Below, one piece after another: positions 1-7,001 of a stretch of 44,511 nucleotides of DNA. Position numbers and translations under genes: made by a program. The stretch is from JADJQU01 sp035490315 (GTDB lineage: Bacteria > Planctomycetota > UBA1135 > GCA-002686595), in NCBI GenBank assembly GCA_035490315.1, contig DATHET010000232.1, positions 1 through 44,511 of the forward strand, given 5' to 3'. Position 1 is the first letter of the stretch. The number at the start of each line of letters is the position of its first letter. The notes under the pieces are model-generated. The model saw only the letters and a program-made list of their open reading frames with translations. It was not told the DNA's origin and did not search any database.

Positions 1-1
1 G

Positions 2-160
2 AACGCCTTCGCGGTGGGCGCGCTCGGCGGGATCCCCGCGGCCTATCTGGTCAGCGCCGGCACCGTGGTCGATTCGCAATTCTGGGGTCGTGACAATGGA
101 TTCGCGCCGCCGAACAACGCGACTCTGTCCGATGCGTTGGAGTTCATCGTCGGCCCGTGA
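2..160 (+). CDS. Secreted YCTAK-module protein, C-terminal fragment (5' end outside window)
   Basis: Only the last 52 codons are present; the frame is open to the left edge and ends with TGA at 158-160. The peptide (NAFAVGALGG, then WGRDNGFAPP, ending in DALEFIVGP) is almost identical to the end of the protein encoded at 10790-11833 and clearly homologous to the ends of those at 5723-6766, 8544-9551 and 9592-10601. It is therefore the tail of a fifth secreted protein with the shared four-cysteine C-terminal module. Nothing can be said about its N-terminal domain. A strong hairpin follows 34 bases after the stop. Confidence 0.85.
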   Translation, partial: NAFAVGALGGIPAAYLVSAGTVVDSQFWGRDNGFAPPNNATLSDALEFIVGP

Positions 161-194
161 GCTGCGAAGTCGGCTGACCATTCCGGAGTGAGCA

Positions 195-224
195 ACGGCT
201 CCTGCGTGACGGCGCAGGAGCCGT
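195..224 (+). terminator. Hairpin terminator after the YCTAK-module gene
   Basis: Perfect 12-bp stem (ACGGCTCCTGCG at 195-206 with its complement at 213-224) around a 6-base loop, 34 bases past the stop codon. There is no long T run after it, so it is either a weak intrinsic terminator or a 3'-end stabilising hairpin. Confidence 0.65.
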
Positions 225-314
225 CGTCATCTCCTGCGGAATCCAGATCCTGTTCCGTGCATCCTTAGTGTGCGCGGCGAGAGGCGGCGAAACGTTCGCT
301 CGAATCCGGCAGAG

Positions 315-418
315 TACGGAGTCAGGTGAATTCGTCCGTAGTCGTGCGGGCATCCGCGCGCCGCGAGAGCGGCGCGCGGATGCCCGCACGACTGCGGACG
401 AATTCACCTGACTCCGTA
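315..418 (+). repeat. 104-bp near-perfect palindrome with GAGA loop (element 1)
   Basis: Arms 315-364 and 369-418 are 50 bp each and pair along their whole length around the tetraloop GAGA (365-368). The only non-Watson-Crick pair is T339 with G394, which is a U-G wobble in a plus-strand RNA. The outer part (TACGGAG, then CAGGTGAATTCGTCCG, then AGTCGTG) is shared with the element at 21486-21593; the inner third differs, but changes in one arm are matched in the other. The element sits between two convergent genes. Its right arm contains the last five codons (TAC GGA GTC AGG TGA) of the minus-strand gene. It is too long for an ordinary REP unit and carries no ORF of its own. It looks like a non-autonomous repeat; mobilisation by a REP-associated tyrosine transposase encoded elsewhere is only a guess. 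Confidence 0.93.
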
Positions 419-1999
419 TCGGATCGTCGTCGCGGGCCGCACCTTCCACTTGAAGTCCTCGCCCTTGCCGAGCCAGGACAATTCGTATTCCACGCCCTTG
501 ACTATCGCGGCAAAATCCGCGGGCTCGATGCGCAAGTAGAACTCCTTCATGTCCTTGTTCGAGTCGAGCCAGAACCCGCGCGTTGCCGTGACCGGAATGT
601 CGCGCTGTCCAAAAGCGCGCAGCACGAACGATTTCTCCACGCCAGCGTAGAACTCCGAGTACGCGGACTTGCCTTCCTTGGGGAAGTCGCCGTCGACATG
701 GGCAAGCAGATGCCCCGCCCCTTCGGGCTCGTCGAGCTTCATCGTCACGACCGGGTCCTTGTGCGGGTCGTCGAACCAATACAACTTGCTGATCGTGAGC
801 TCGCGCAGACTCGTCAGCGGCTCGTTCGCGATCTTCGAGTGCGCGCCGAAGCAGTCGGAAAGACTGACGCACGAGTAGGGATTCGGGCCGCCGAAGAGCG
901 CGTCGTGCATCGGGTGCGCGAGTCGATTGCCCCAGCCGACCAGCCCGGCTTCTCCGTGGTCCTTGAACGTGTGCACGTGCACCATCAGACCCAGGAATTC
1001 CGCGTCGAGAACGTTCTGACCGAGCTTCGAGTAGTTCAAGCGCCTCCAGCGATCGCCGACGAACACTTCGTTGAACGTGTGCGAGGTCCACGAGCCGCGC
1101 TGCTCCGCCGCTGATTTCGCCAGGATGCGCCGCACCGCCTTGTGCGAGATGCGCGAGTTGATCCAGGCAACTTCGCGATCGTCGCTGGAATCGACGACGG
1201 GCACGCAGACCACGGTCCGCGTCGGGATTCCCGCGGCTTTGAGGCCCGTGGAGAGATAGATGGCGGACGAGGTGCAAGAGCCGCGGGTCTTATTCGCGAA
1301 CATGCCAGCGCCGAAGAGCTCGCGCTCCCATTGCTCGGAAAGAGTCCGCCCTGACTTTTTCAGGGTCTCGTCGACGCTCGACTGCTGCAGCGGATCGACC
1401 TTGGGTGCGCCACGGTCGAAGCCCACGCAGAAGGTGGTGAATCCATCCTCGTAGCTCGCGCGCTCGAGCAACCATTTCGAGACCTTCGACGCGGCCTCGA
1501 CGTCGTCGAGCTTCGCGAGGTCGATGCCCGCTGCCTTCAGCTCTTCCAGGAGCTGTGCCTGCATCGGCTTGTCCCAGTTGCAGCAGACCCCGGGTGCCAG
1601 GAACTCCTTCGATTCCTGAGCGGGCTTGCGCCAGCCCTTGTCCGGCGCGATCGCCTCCGAGACCGTGTTGAACGGATACACGACGACCTCGAACTCGAGC
1701 AGATCGGGCCGCTGCTCGAGGACGCGCACGTCCTGATAGTCGTCGTTCATCGACGCGACGTCGAAGGGCGCCATCAAGTCGATCACGGCGCGCACGGAGT
1801 AGCTGTATTCACGCCGCTCGTTCCAGTCGCCGTCGGACAGTCCGTCGCCGTCGCTGTCCGCCTTCTTCGGGTCGGTGAAGTACTTGTGGACTTCGGCGAA
1901 GTCGCTGAGGCCGTCGCGATCGCTGTCGACATCGCCGGCTTGGGGCAGATCGTTGGGAGAGAGTGCCAGGGTCCACGCCGCGAAAACAAGGATCTTCAT
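404..1999 (-). CDS. Secreted transglutaminase-like cysteine protein with calcium-binding D-rich repeats
   Basis: 531 aa from the ATG at 1999; a TTG 42 bases upstream would add 14 residues before what looks like a signal peptide (MKILVFAAWTLALS). After the signal come two thrombospondin-3/EF-hand-like calcium motifs (DSDRDGLSD and DSDGDGLSD). The core at about residues 230-330 has the transglutaminase-like pattern: Cys242 in RGSCTSS, His307 in SHTFNEV and Asn322 in RRLNYS, where the third position is more often Asp. Such domains act as peptidases or amidases or crosslink proteins; the substrate is not evident. The C-terminal 200 residues are unassigned. The last residues (YGVR) and the stop codon come from palindrome element 1, so the original C-terminus has been replaced or trimmed. 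It is divergent from the alpha/beta hydrolase gene at 2116. Confidence 0.8.
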   Translation of the reverse strand: MKILVFAAWTLALSPNDLPQAGDVDSDRDGLSDFAEVHKYFTDPKKADSDGDGLSDGDWNERREYSYSVRAVIDLMAPFDVASMNDDYQDVRVLEQRPDLLEFEVVVYPFNTVSEAIAPDKGWRKPAQESKEFLAPGVCCNWDKPMQAQLLEELKAAGIDLAKLDDVEAASKVSKWLLERASYEDGFTTFCVGFDRGAPKVDPLQQSSVDETLKKSGRTLSEQWERELFGAGMFANKTRGSCTSSAIYLSTGLKAAGIPTRTVVCVPVVDSSDDREVAWINSRISHKAVRRILAKSAAEQRGSWTSHTFNEVFVGDRWRRLNYSKLGQNVLDAEFLGLMVHVHTFKDHGEAGLVGWGNRLAHPMHDALFGGPNPYSCVSLSDCFGAHSKIANEPLTSLRELTISKLYWFDDPHKDPVVTMKLDEPEGAGHLLAHVDGDFPKEGKSAYSEFYAGVEKSFVLRAFGQRDIPVTATRGFWLDSNKDMKEFYLRIEPADFAAIVKGVEYELSWLGKGEDFKWKVRPATTIRYGVR

Positions 2000-2115
2000 C
2001 GTGTTGAAGACAGGCTCGAGGATCGAGCCAGGCTCGTACAAGGCCGAAATGCGCTGTGCAGGCCGACGATGATAGCTGGCGCGTGCCCACGGATGTGCTC
2101 TAGTCTCGATCGGAC

Positions 2116-3693
2116 ATGCCTCGCAGGAAACGATTTACGCGCTTCGCGGGGCGAGCAGGCCTCGTGCTGCTCGCGCTGGTCGTCCTGCTCGAGCTGCGTG
2201 TCCTGCCGGGCCTCATTCCTCCACCCGCGCTGCTGACGAGCTGGCGCAGCGACAAGAATCTGGACCGCTATCCATCGGGAACTCAACGCGTCGAGGTGCT
2301 GCTCTCCAGCGGCGAAAAACTGCGCGGCCTGTTCTGCTGTTCGGACCCGGGAGCGCCGGTCATGCTGCACCTGCTCGAGTCGACGGGTTCCGCGTTCGGC
2401 TGCGAGCGTGCGCTGCGCGATTTCGCCGACCTCGGCTTTTCTTCGCTCGTGCTCGACTACCGCGGCATCGGCGAGTCCGACGGGTCTCGCTCGACCAGGC
2501 ACCTGGCCGAGGATGCCCGCGCGATGTGGGAGGCCGCACTGGAGCGCACGGGTGGGGATTCGTCGCTTGTCGTCGTGCGCGCGATCTCGATCGGCACACT
2601 CGCGGCAGCGACTCTCGGCCTGCGGGGTGTCCAGCCCGCGGCCTGGATCCTGATCGATCCGGTGCGTTCGAGCACGGTCGTCGAGAACATGGGCAGGGCC
2701 AGGTACGGAAAGATCGCTGCCAGGCTCGCGGCGCCGATCTTCGAGCCGGTCGTCGACGCCGAGCTCGAGGATGCGATCACGCGCATGCGCGAGCCTCTGC
2801 GAGTGATCGCCCCGCGGACCGACATGATGCTTCTTCCCGCGGAGCAAGAACTTCTGCGCAAGGCCGCAGCCGGAGTCGGAGGCGAGTGGGCCTGGTCCGA
2901 GAAGGATCACGTCTGGACTTGCCTCGGAGCTCACAAGCTCTTCGACGACGATGAAGCGCGATTCCTCCTCGCGCTTTTCCCGGGCTGGCCCGACGCTGAC
3001 GCTCGTGTGGCAGGAGTCGTCAGCGAACTCCCGGCAGGGCTGGCATCGATGTTCGCCGTGGGTTCCGAGAGCTGGCAGCGACTGCGCGGGATCGCGGGGC
3101 TCACGCGATCCATCGGCGCTCGTGAGATCGCTGCGGCGGCTTCGGTCGGTGCCGATCCGCTCTCGGTGCGTCGTCTACTCTCGCGTGCTCGCAACGACTC
3201 GACAGGGACGTACGAGCAACTCGACTTCGACACTTGTGCGTTGCTCCTCGATGTGCGGGATCCGGCTGGTGACTTGCCGAGCGAGCTCATCGGCATCTGT
3301 GGACCGGATGTTTCGGTCGCGATGCACGTAAGCGCTGGCTGCAGAGACGATCCTCGAGCCGGTCTCGAGCTCGTCCGCGCTTTCGAGTGCTCTGCCGAGC
3401 GAGGAGAAAACACTCTGCAGTACGAGGCTGGGAACATGGCGGTCACCATCGATCTACCGTGCTTCGAGATGTGGCGCGCGCTCGGTCACGACGGCAAGCT
3501 GCCGATCGCCAGCGTGCGCCGCCGCTGCGCCCGCGTCGTATTCAAGGCCTTGGGCATACCGGATCGCGTGGTCGTCGATCCGGCGGGCGACGTGTCACTC
3601 CAGGTGCTTTCGTACGGCGTGTGGGTGCCCCTGAATCTCGACTGGCCGAGGCCCTGCTCTGACGAGCCGGAGCGCGTCGTTCCCTTGCGATGA
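2116..3693 (+). CDS. Membrane-anchored alpha/beta hydrolase-like protein
   Basis: 525 aa. A basic N-terminus and one hydrophobic helix (about residues 13-30, GLVLLALVVLLEL) suggest an inner-membrane anchor with the rest outside. Residues 60-270 fit an alpha/beta hydrolase: LDYRGIGESDG after strand 4, a nucleophile elbow with Ser158 in AISIG (Ala in place of the first Gly of GxSxG), a plausible acid at Asp236 and His265 in EKDHVW. The closest general group is serine aminopeptidase/esterase-like hydrolases. The last 250 residues are not recognised. The start is the first ATG after the divergent gap; no good Shine-Dalgarno is visible. Substrate unknown. Confidence 0.72.
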   Translation: MPRRKRFTRFAGRAGLVLLALVVLLELRVLPGLIPPPALLTSWRSDKNLDRYPSGTQRVEVLLSSGEKLRGLFCCSDPGAPVMLHLLESTGSAFGCERALRDFADLGFSSLVLDYRGIGESDGSRSTRHLAEDARAMWEAALERTGGDSSLVVVRAISIGTLAAATLGLRGVQPAAWILIDPVRSSTVVENMGRARYGKIAARLAAPIFEPVVDAELEDAITRMREPLRVIAPRTDMMLLPAEQELLRKAAAGVGGEWAWSEKDHVWTCLGAHKLFDDDEARFLLALFPGWPDADARVAGVVSELPAGLASMFAVGSESWQRLRGIAGLTRSIGAREIAAAASVGADPLSVRRLLSRARNDSTGTYEQLDFDTCALLLDVRDPAGDLPSELIGICGPDVSVAMHVSAGCRDDPRAGLELVRAFECSAERGENTLQYEAGNMAVTIDLPCFEMWRALGHDGKLPIASVRRRCARVVFKALGIPDRVVVDPAGDVSLQVLSYGVWVPLNLDWPRPCSDEPERVVPLR

Positions 3694-4001
3694 CTGTCCA
3701 CACAACTGCCTCGGATGTGCTCGCCAGCGGAGTCAGACTGGCGAGACAGGAGTCCGGCGAAGCTCCCGCCTGCCCTGGAAAGGAGGAGGCTCGCGTCGGC
3801 GTCCTCTTCGAACACGAACAGCGCCAGCGCACCGCTCACATTCAGACCGGGAAATTGGCCGGCGTGCATGGCGACAGGGATCGAAGCACGAGCCGTGGCG
3901 GATGCTCCGGGAGCAGCGTGCGGCGAGCATCCGGGCTCATTGGAAACCACGAGGAATGCCCGGTGACGCGGTCCCAGCCAAAAACCTCGCTCCTGGATAC
4001 C
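3694..4001. other. 308-bp intergenic region with hairpins
   Basis: No convincing gene lies here. The frame of the downstream sulfatase-like gene is open through it, but the translation does not resemble a signal peptide or domain. It contains the hairpin at 3720-3745 and a 9-bp inverted repeat (3899-3907 with 3925-3933, CGGATGCTC/GAGCATCCG), and presumably the promoter of the next gene. Confidence 0.5.
3720..3745 (+). terminator. Hairpin downstream of the alpha/beta hydrolase gene
   Basis: 8-bp perfect stem CTCGCCAG (3720-3727) with CTGGCGAG (3738-3745) and a 10-base loop, 27 bases after the stop codon. No T run follows, so termination activity is only plausible. Confidence 0.4.
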
Positions 4002-5591
4002 ATGGGCCTCGTGGACGTCCGCGCACGAAAACTCACGACTCTCGCGCTCGCCGCCACCTGCTTCCTCGCGGCGGCCCAGTGCTCAGGTCCGACGCCGCGC
4101 AAGCCGAACGTCGTGTTCATCGTCATCGACACGCTGCGGCCCGACCATCTCGGCTGTTATGGCAGCGCGCGCGCGACCAGCCCGAATCTCGATGCCTGGG
4201 CGGGAGATGCGGTGGTGTTCGACCGGGCGATGAGTGCCGCGCCATGGACCGCGCCTTCGCTGCTGTCCTTGATGACCTCCCTGTATCCGAGCGTGCATGG
4301 CGTCGCCCATTTCCCCAGCCCGGGCCAGATGAGCGAGCGCGTGACCACCCTGGCCGAGGTCTTGAAGCAGCAGGGCTATGCGACCGGCGCGTTCACCGAG
4401 GGCGGCTACGCGAAGAAGCAGTTCGGCCTCGGCCAGGGCTTCGATGTCTACCCGGCCGATCCTGGCGACACCACGGACGATCCCTCACCCAAGTACGAAG
4501 AGGCCAGCCGGGTCGCGGCCACCGTCGAGCGCTCGCTCCGGTGGCTGGACGATGTCGTGGACGAGGCGCCGTTCTTCCTGTTCTTCCACACCTACGAGGT
4601 CCACGAGCCCAACCGCCCGCCCGCGTCCGACGTCCGACGCTTCCGGCCTGAGTACGACGAGGAAGGAGAGGCTGCGGATCACGCGCGGGTGATCGAGTTC
4701 TTGCAGGCGAAAGGCGAGCTCGACGCGCGCGAGAGCCGGCTCGTCTACGAACACCTCGTGTACTGCCCGAACATGCGCGATGAACGGCTTGCCGGGCTGC
4801 GCGAGAAGCTGTCCAAGTCGGACCTCGTCAGCCTGCGCGCCGAGCGCACCCAGTTTTCGCGCGATCTTTACGACGCCGAAATCCTGTACACCGACCGCGA
4901 GCTTCAACCCCTGCTCGCGCGCCTGGGAGTCGAGGCCCTGCGCGAGAACACGATCGTCGTGATCGTCAGCGACCACGGCGAGGGATTCGGAGAGCACAAT
5001 GCCCTCGGTCACGGTCGCGTGCTGCACGACGAGGCGTTGCGCGTCGTGCTGATGCTTCGCGCTCCGGGCGTGGCCGCGAGGCGCGTCGGCGACGTCGTGC
5101 GCACCATCGACGTGATGCCGACGGTGCTCGATCTTGCCGGCATCGGTCTCGCCGACTTGAAGCTCCAGGGCCGCAGCCTGGTGCCCCTCGCGAAGGGGCT
5201 TCCGCTCGAGAGCGCGCCTTCGTTCAGCCACGGCCTGTCGCATCACTCGTTCGAAAATCAGCTGTGGTCGGTGCGCGAGGGCAACTGGCGCTTCGTCTGG
5301 GACGAGCGCGCTCGCGCGGGCAAGGTTTTCGACCTGGCCGCCGATCCGGGCGAGTTGCACGACGTCGCCGCCGACAACCCGGTGATCGCGGGACGCCTGC
5401 TCGGCCTGTTGCGAGCGCAGCGCGACGTCGACTCGGCCTTCCTCGAGCAGGCGAGCGGCCCGATCAGAGCCGGGCTGGTCGACGCGGGGACGCGCGAAGA
5501 CCTCGCGCAGCTGGGCTACTTCGAGAAGATCACGGAGCATGAATCACAGGACGCTCCGGCCCTGCCGCCCCCTTCCTACGTCGGGAAGTGA
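4002..5591 (+). CDS. Secreted sulfatase-family (alkaline phosphatase superfamily) hydrolase lacking the formylglycine Cys
   Basis: 529 aa from the ATG at 4002, chosen because it puts a signal peptide first (KLTTLALAATCFLAAAQCSG); GTG 4011 is an alternative. A lipoprotein is possible through Cys27, but Gln at -1 makes a poor lipobox. The sulfatase fold is clear: NVVFIVIDTLRPDHLGCYG with metal ligand Asp43, then YPSVHG, then SDHGEGFGEH, then a C-terminal half with LADLKLQGRSLVPL. The active-site segment reads PWTAPSLLSLMTS: Thr83 stands where sulfatases have the Cys converted to formylglycine, and Leu replaces the Arg of CxPxR. Thr is the nucleophile in other branches of the superfamily, so phosphodiester or phosphoester chemistry is possible. 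The substrate cannot be told. Confidence 0.85.
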   Translation: MGLVDVRARKLTTLALAATCFLAAAQCSGPTPRKPNVVFIVIDTLRPDHLGCYGSARATSPNLDAWAGDAVVFDRAMSAAPWTAPSLLSLMTSLYPSVHGVAHFPSPGQMSERVTTLAEVLKQQGYATGAFTEGGYAKKQFGLGQGFDVYPADPGDTTDDPSPKYEEASRVAATVERSLRWLDDVVDEAPFFLFFHTYEVHEPNRPPASDVRRFRPEYDEEGEAADHARVIEFLQAKGELDARESRLVYEHLVYCPNMRDERLAGLREKLSKSDLVSLRAERTQFSRDLYDAEILYTDRELQPLLARLGVEALRENTIVVIVSDHGEGFGEHNALGHGRVLHDEALRVVLMLRAPGVAARRVGDVVRTIDVMPTVLDLAGIGLADLKLQGRSLVPLAKGLPLESAPSFSHGLSHHSFENQLWSVREGNWRFVWDERARAGKVFDLAADPGELHDVAADNPVIAGRLLGLLRAQRDVDSAFLEQASGPIRAGLVDAGTREDLAQLGYFEKITEHESQDAPALPPPSYVGK

Positions 5592-5695
5592 ATCAGCCGC
5601 GAGTGACTCGGGCCGTTTCGTGACCGGAGGGCGCCTCACTGGGTCATCGAATCGACTTGGGCTCCTCGAGGTGCTCCAGGCCGGCCGCTCGCCAT

Positions 5696-5716
5696 CGCCA
5701 GTTGCGAAAGCTGGCG
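5696..5716 (-). terminator. Hairpin at a convergent gene end
   Basis: Stem CGCCAG (5696-5701) with CTGGCG (5711-5716), extendable by two A-T pairs past a bulged G to a GCGA loop. It lies 6 bases beyond the stop codon of the minus-strand gene and between it and the convergent sulfatase-like gene, so it could serve both. Confidence 0.45.
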
Positions 5717-5722
5717 GTTCTC

Positions 5723-6766
5723 TCAGCTCCCGATCGTGAACTGCAGCGCGTCCGACAGGCTCGAATTGTTCGGGAAGGGCAGTCCGGGGTCGCGGCCCCA
5801 CCATTGAGCGTGGATTCCCGTCCCCGCGACCGTCAGATACGGCGCAGGCATGCCGCCCAGCCCTCCGACCGCGAAGAGATTCAGGTCGATCGCAAACAGT
5901 CCCGTGCAGTTGCTCGGCGGAGGGCTGCCGCCTGAGTTGACCGGCACAGAGCGCTTGACCGGAGCGCCGACGCAGAGATATCCGCCCTGGAACGGAGCTG
6001 CCGCCGCGGGCCCGTTGGTGTAGAGCAGCAGGCCGACCTTGTTGTTGAGCACGTTGCTTGCCGAGATCGTGAATCCCGATCCCGCGGTCGCGCTGGGAAT
6101 TCCATTCCAGGCGATCGCCGGAGTGCAGCCCTGCGAATTCACTTTCGCCGTGCAGTACACGAGCGTGTCCAGCCGCAGCTCGACGGCGTCCACATGGACC
6201 CATGAGATCGTCACCGCGTCGGAGGCGACGGTCAGGTAGAGAGCGTTGGACGTCGCGATGAACGCATGAGTGAAGTGGACCCATTGACCCGGGGCGAGGA
6301 GCGCGCCCGAGTAGATCGGTGTGTCGGTGGTGCTGGGAGAATTCGAGAGCCCGATGTCCACGTGGCCGAGTGCCGGACTGAAGGTGACGTCGTCCATGGC
6401 CCAGAACGAAAGCGTGTACGAGGCTCCGGCCGTCACGGGCGCGGACAGGTCGAGCGAGAGCTCATCCCTGGCACCTGCTCCGTGCGTGTGCAGCCCGACC
6501 TTCGTCGTGCCGCTGATCGCGACCGGGCCGTAGCAGACGCCGCTCATCAGGTCGATCTCGTTGGAAGCCCCGAAGGCGGTCGAGTTCGCAACGGCGTTGG
6601 TGTAGCCCTGGTTGGTGAAGTTGTACTGACAGCCGCCGCCGAGGTGGTTCTCGAAGTCGCCGTTGATCACGAGATTGCCCTGCGGCGCCCTGGGGCTCGC
6701 GAAACCCGCGGTGGCGAACGCGAGCGCGAGGAGGAATGCGACGCAGCGGTGGATTCGACGTGCCAT
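5723..6766 (-). CDS. Secreted protein: carbohydrate-binding-like beta domain plus YCTAK C-terminal module
   Basis: 347 aa. It has a signal peptide (CVAFLLALAFATAGFAS). Residues of about 30-203 begin NLVINGDFE and are rich in beta-strand patterns (SYTLSFWAMDD, WVHFTHAF), like galactose-binding or CBM-type jelly rolls found in exported proteins. From about residue 205 the shared module starts (YCTAKVNSQGCTPAI) and runs to the end (DALQFTIGS), with its four conserved cysteines and the WGRDPG motif. The binding target is unknown. It is convergent with the sulfatase-like gene and divergent from the radical SAM gene, with a 235-bp gap containing hairpins. Confidence 0.78.
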   Translation of the reverse strand: MARRIHRCVAFLLALAFATAGFASPRAPQGNLVINGDFENHLGGGCQYNFTNQGYTNAVANSTAFGASNEIDLMSGVCYGPVAISGTTKVGLHTHGAGARDELSLDLSAPVTAGASYTLSFWAMDDVTFSPALGHVDIGLSNSPSTTDTPIYSGALLAPGQWVHFTHAFIATSNALYLTVASDAVTISWVHVDAVELRLDTLVYCTAKVNSQGCTPAIAWNGIPSATAGSGFTISASNVLNNKVGLLLYTNGPAAAAPFQGGYLCVGAPVKRSVPVNSGGSPPPSNCTGLFAIDLNLFAVGGLGGMPAPYLTVAGTGIHAQWWGRDPGLPFPNNSSLSDALQFTIGS

Positions 6767-6862
6767 GGGAATGGTGCCGCTCCGAAGCCCTCGGGGTCTG
6801 AGGTGGACTGCCGTCCTCGCCCAGTTGTTCCTTCCGCTTCGAGTCTGACAGGCAGGCTCGAA

Positions 6863-6928
6863 TCGCGGATGGGAATCCCGAGGGAGCGCAGCTTTCGGAC
6901 CATCCGCGAGCTCGGACTCCCCAGTCCG
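6863..6928 (+). promoter_or_regulatory. Leader inverted repeats upstream of the radical SAM gene
   Basis: The 235-bp divergent gap 6767-7001 holds a 10-bp inverted repeat TCGCGGATGG (6863-6872) / CCATCCGCGA (6900-6909) and, right after it, a compact hairpin CGGACT-CCCC-AGTCCG (6913-6928). They precede the radical SAM start by about 75 bases and could be a leader RNA structure or an operator. They do not match a riboswitch class I recognise. Confidence 0.4.
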
Positions 6929-7001
6929 TGGCCCCGAGGGATAGGATGCAGGGGTTCCTCCCGCGCCCCAGACCGACCCCTCCTAAGAAGAGCATCCCAC
7001 C

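Noticed and set aside
315..418. CRISPR repeat or integron attC site
   Set aside because: The two elements are isolated, 21 kb apart, nearly fully paired, and not part of an array; there is no cas or integrase gene.
3690..4001. Extension of the sulfatase-like gene upstream to about 3690
   Set aside because: The additional 104 residues have no domain or export signal; the signal peptide begins just after ATG 4002.
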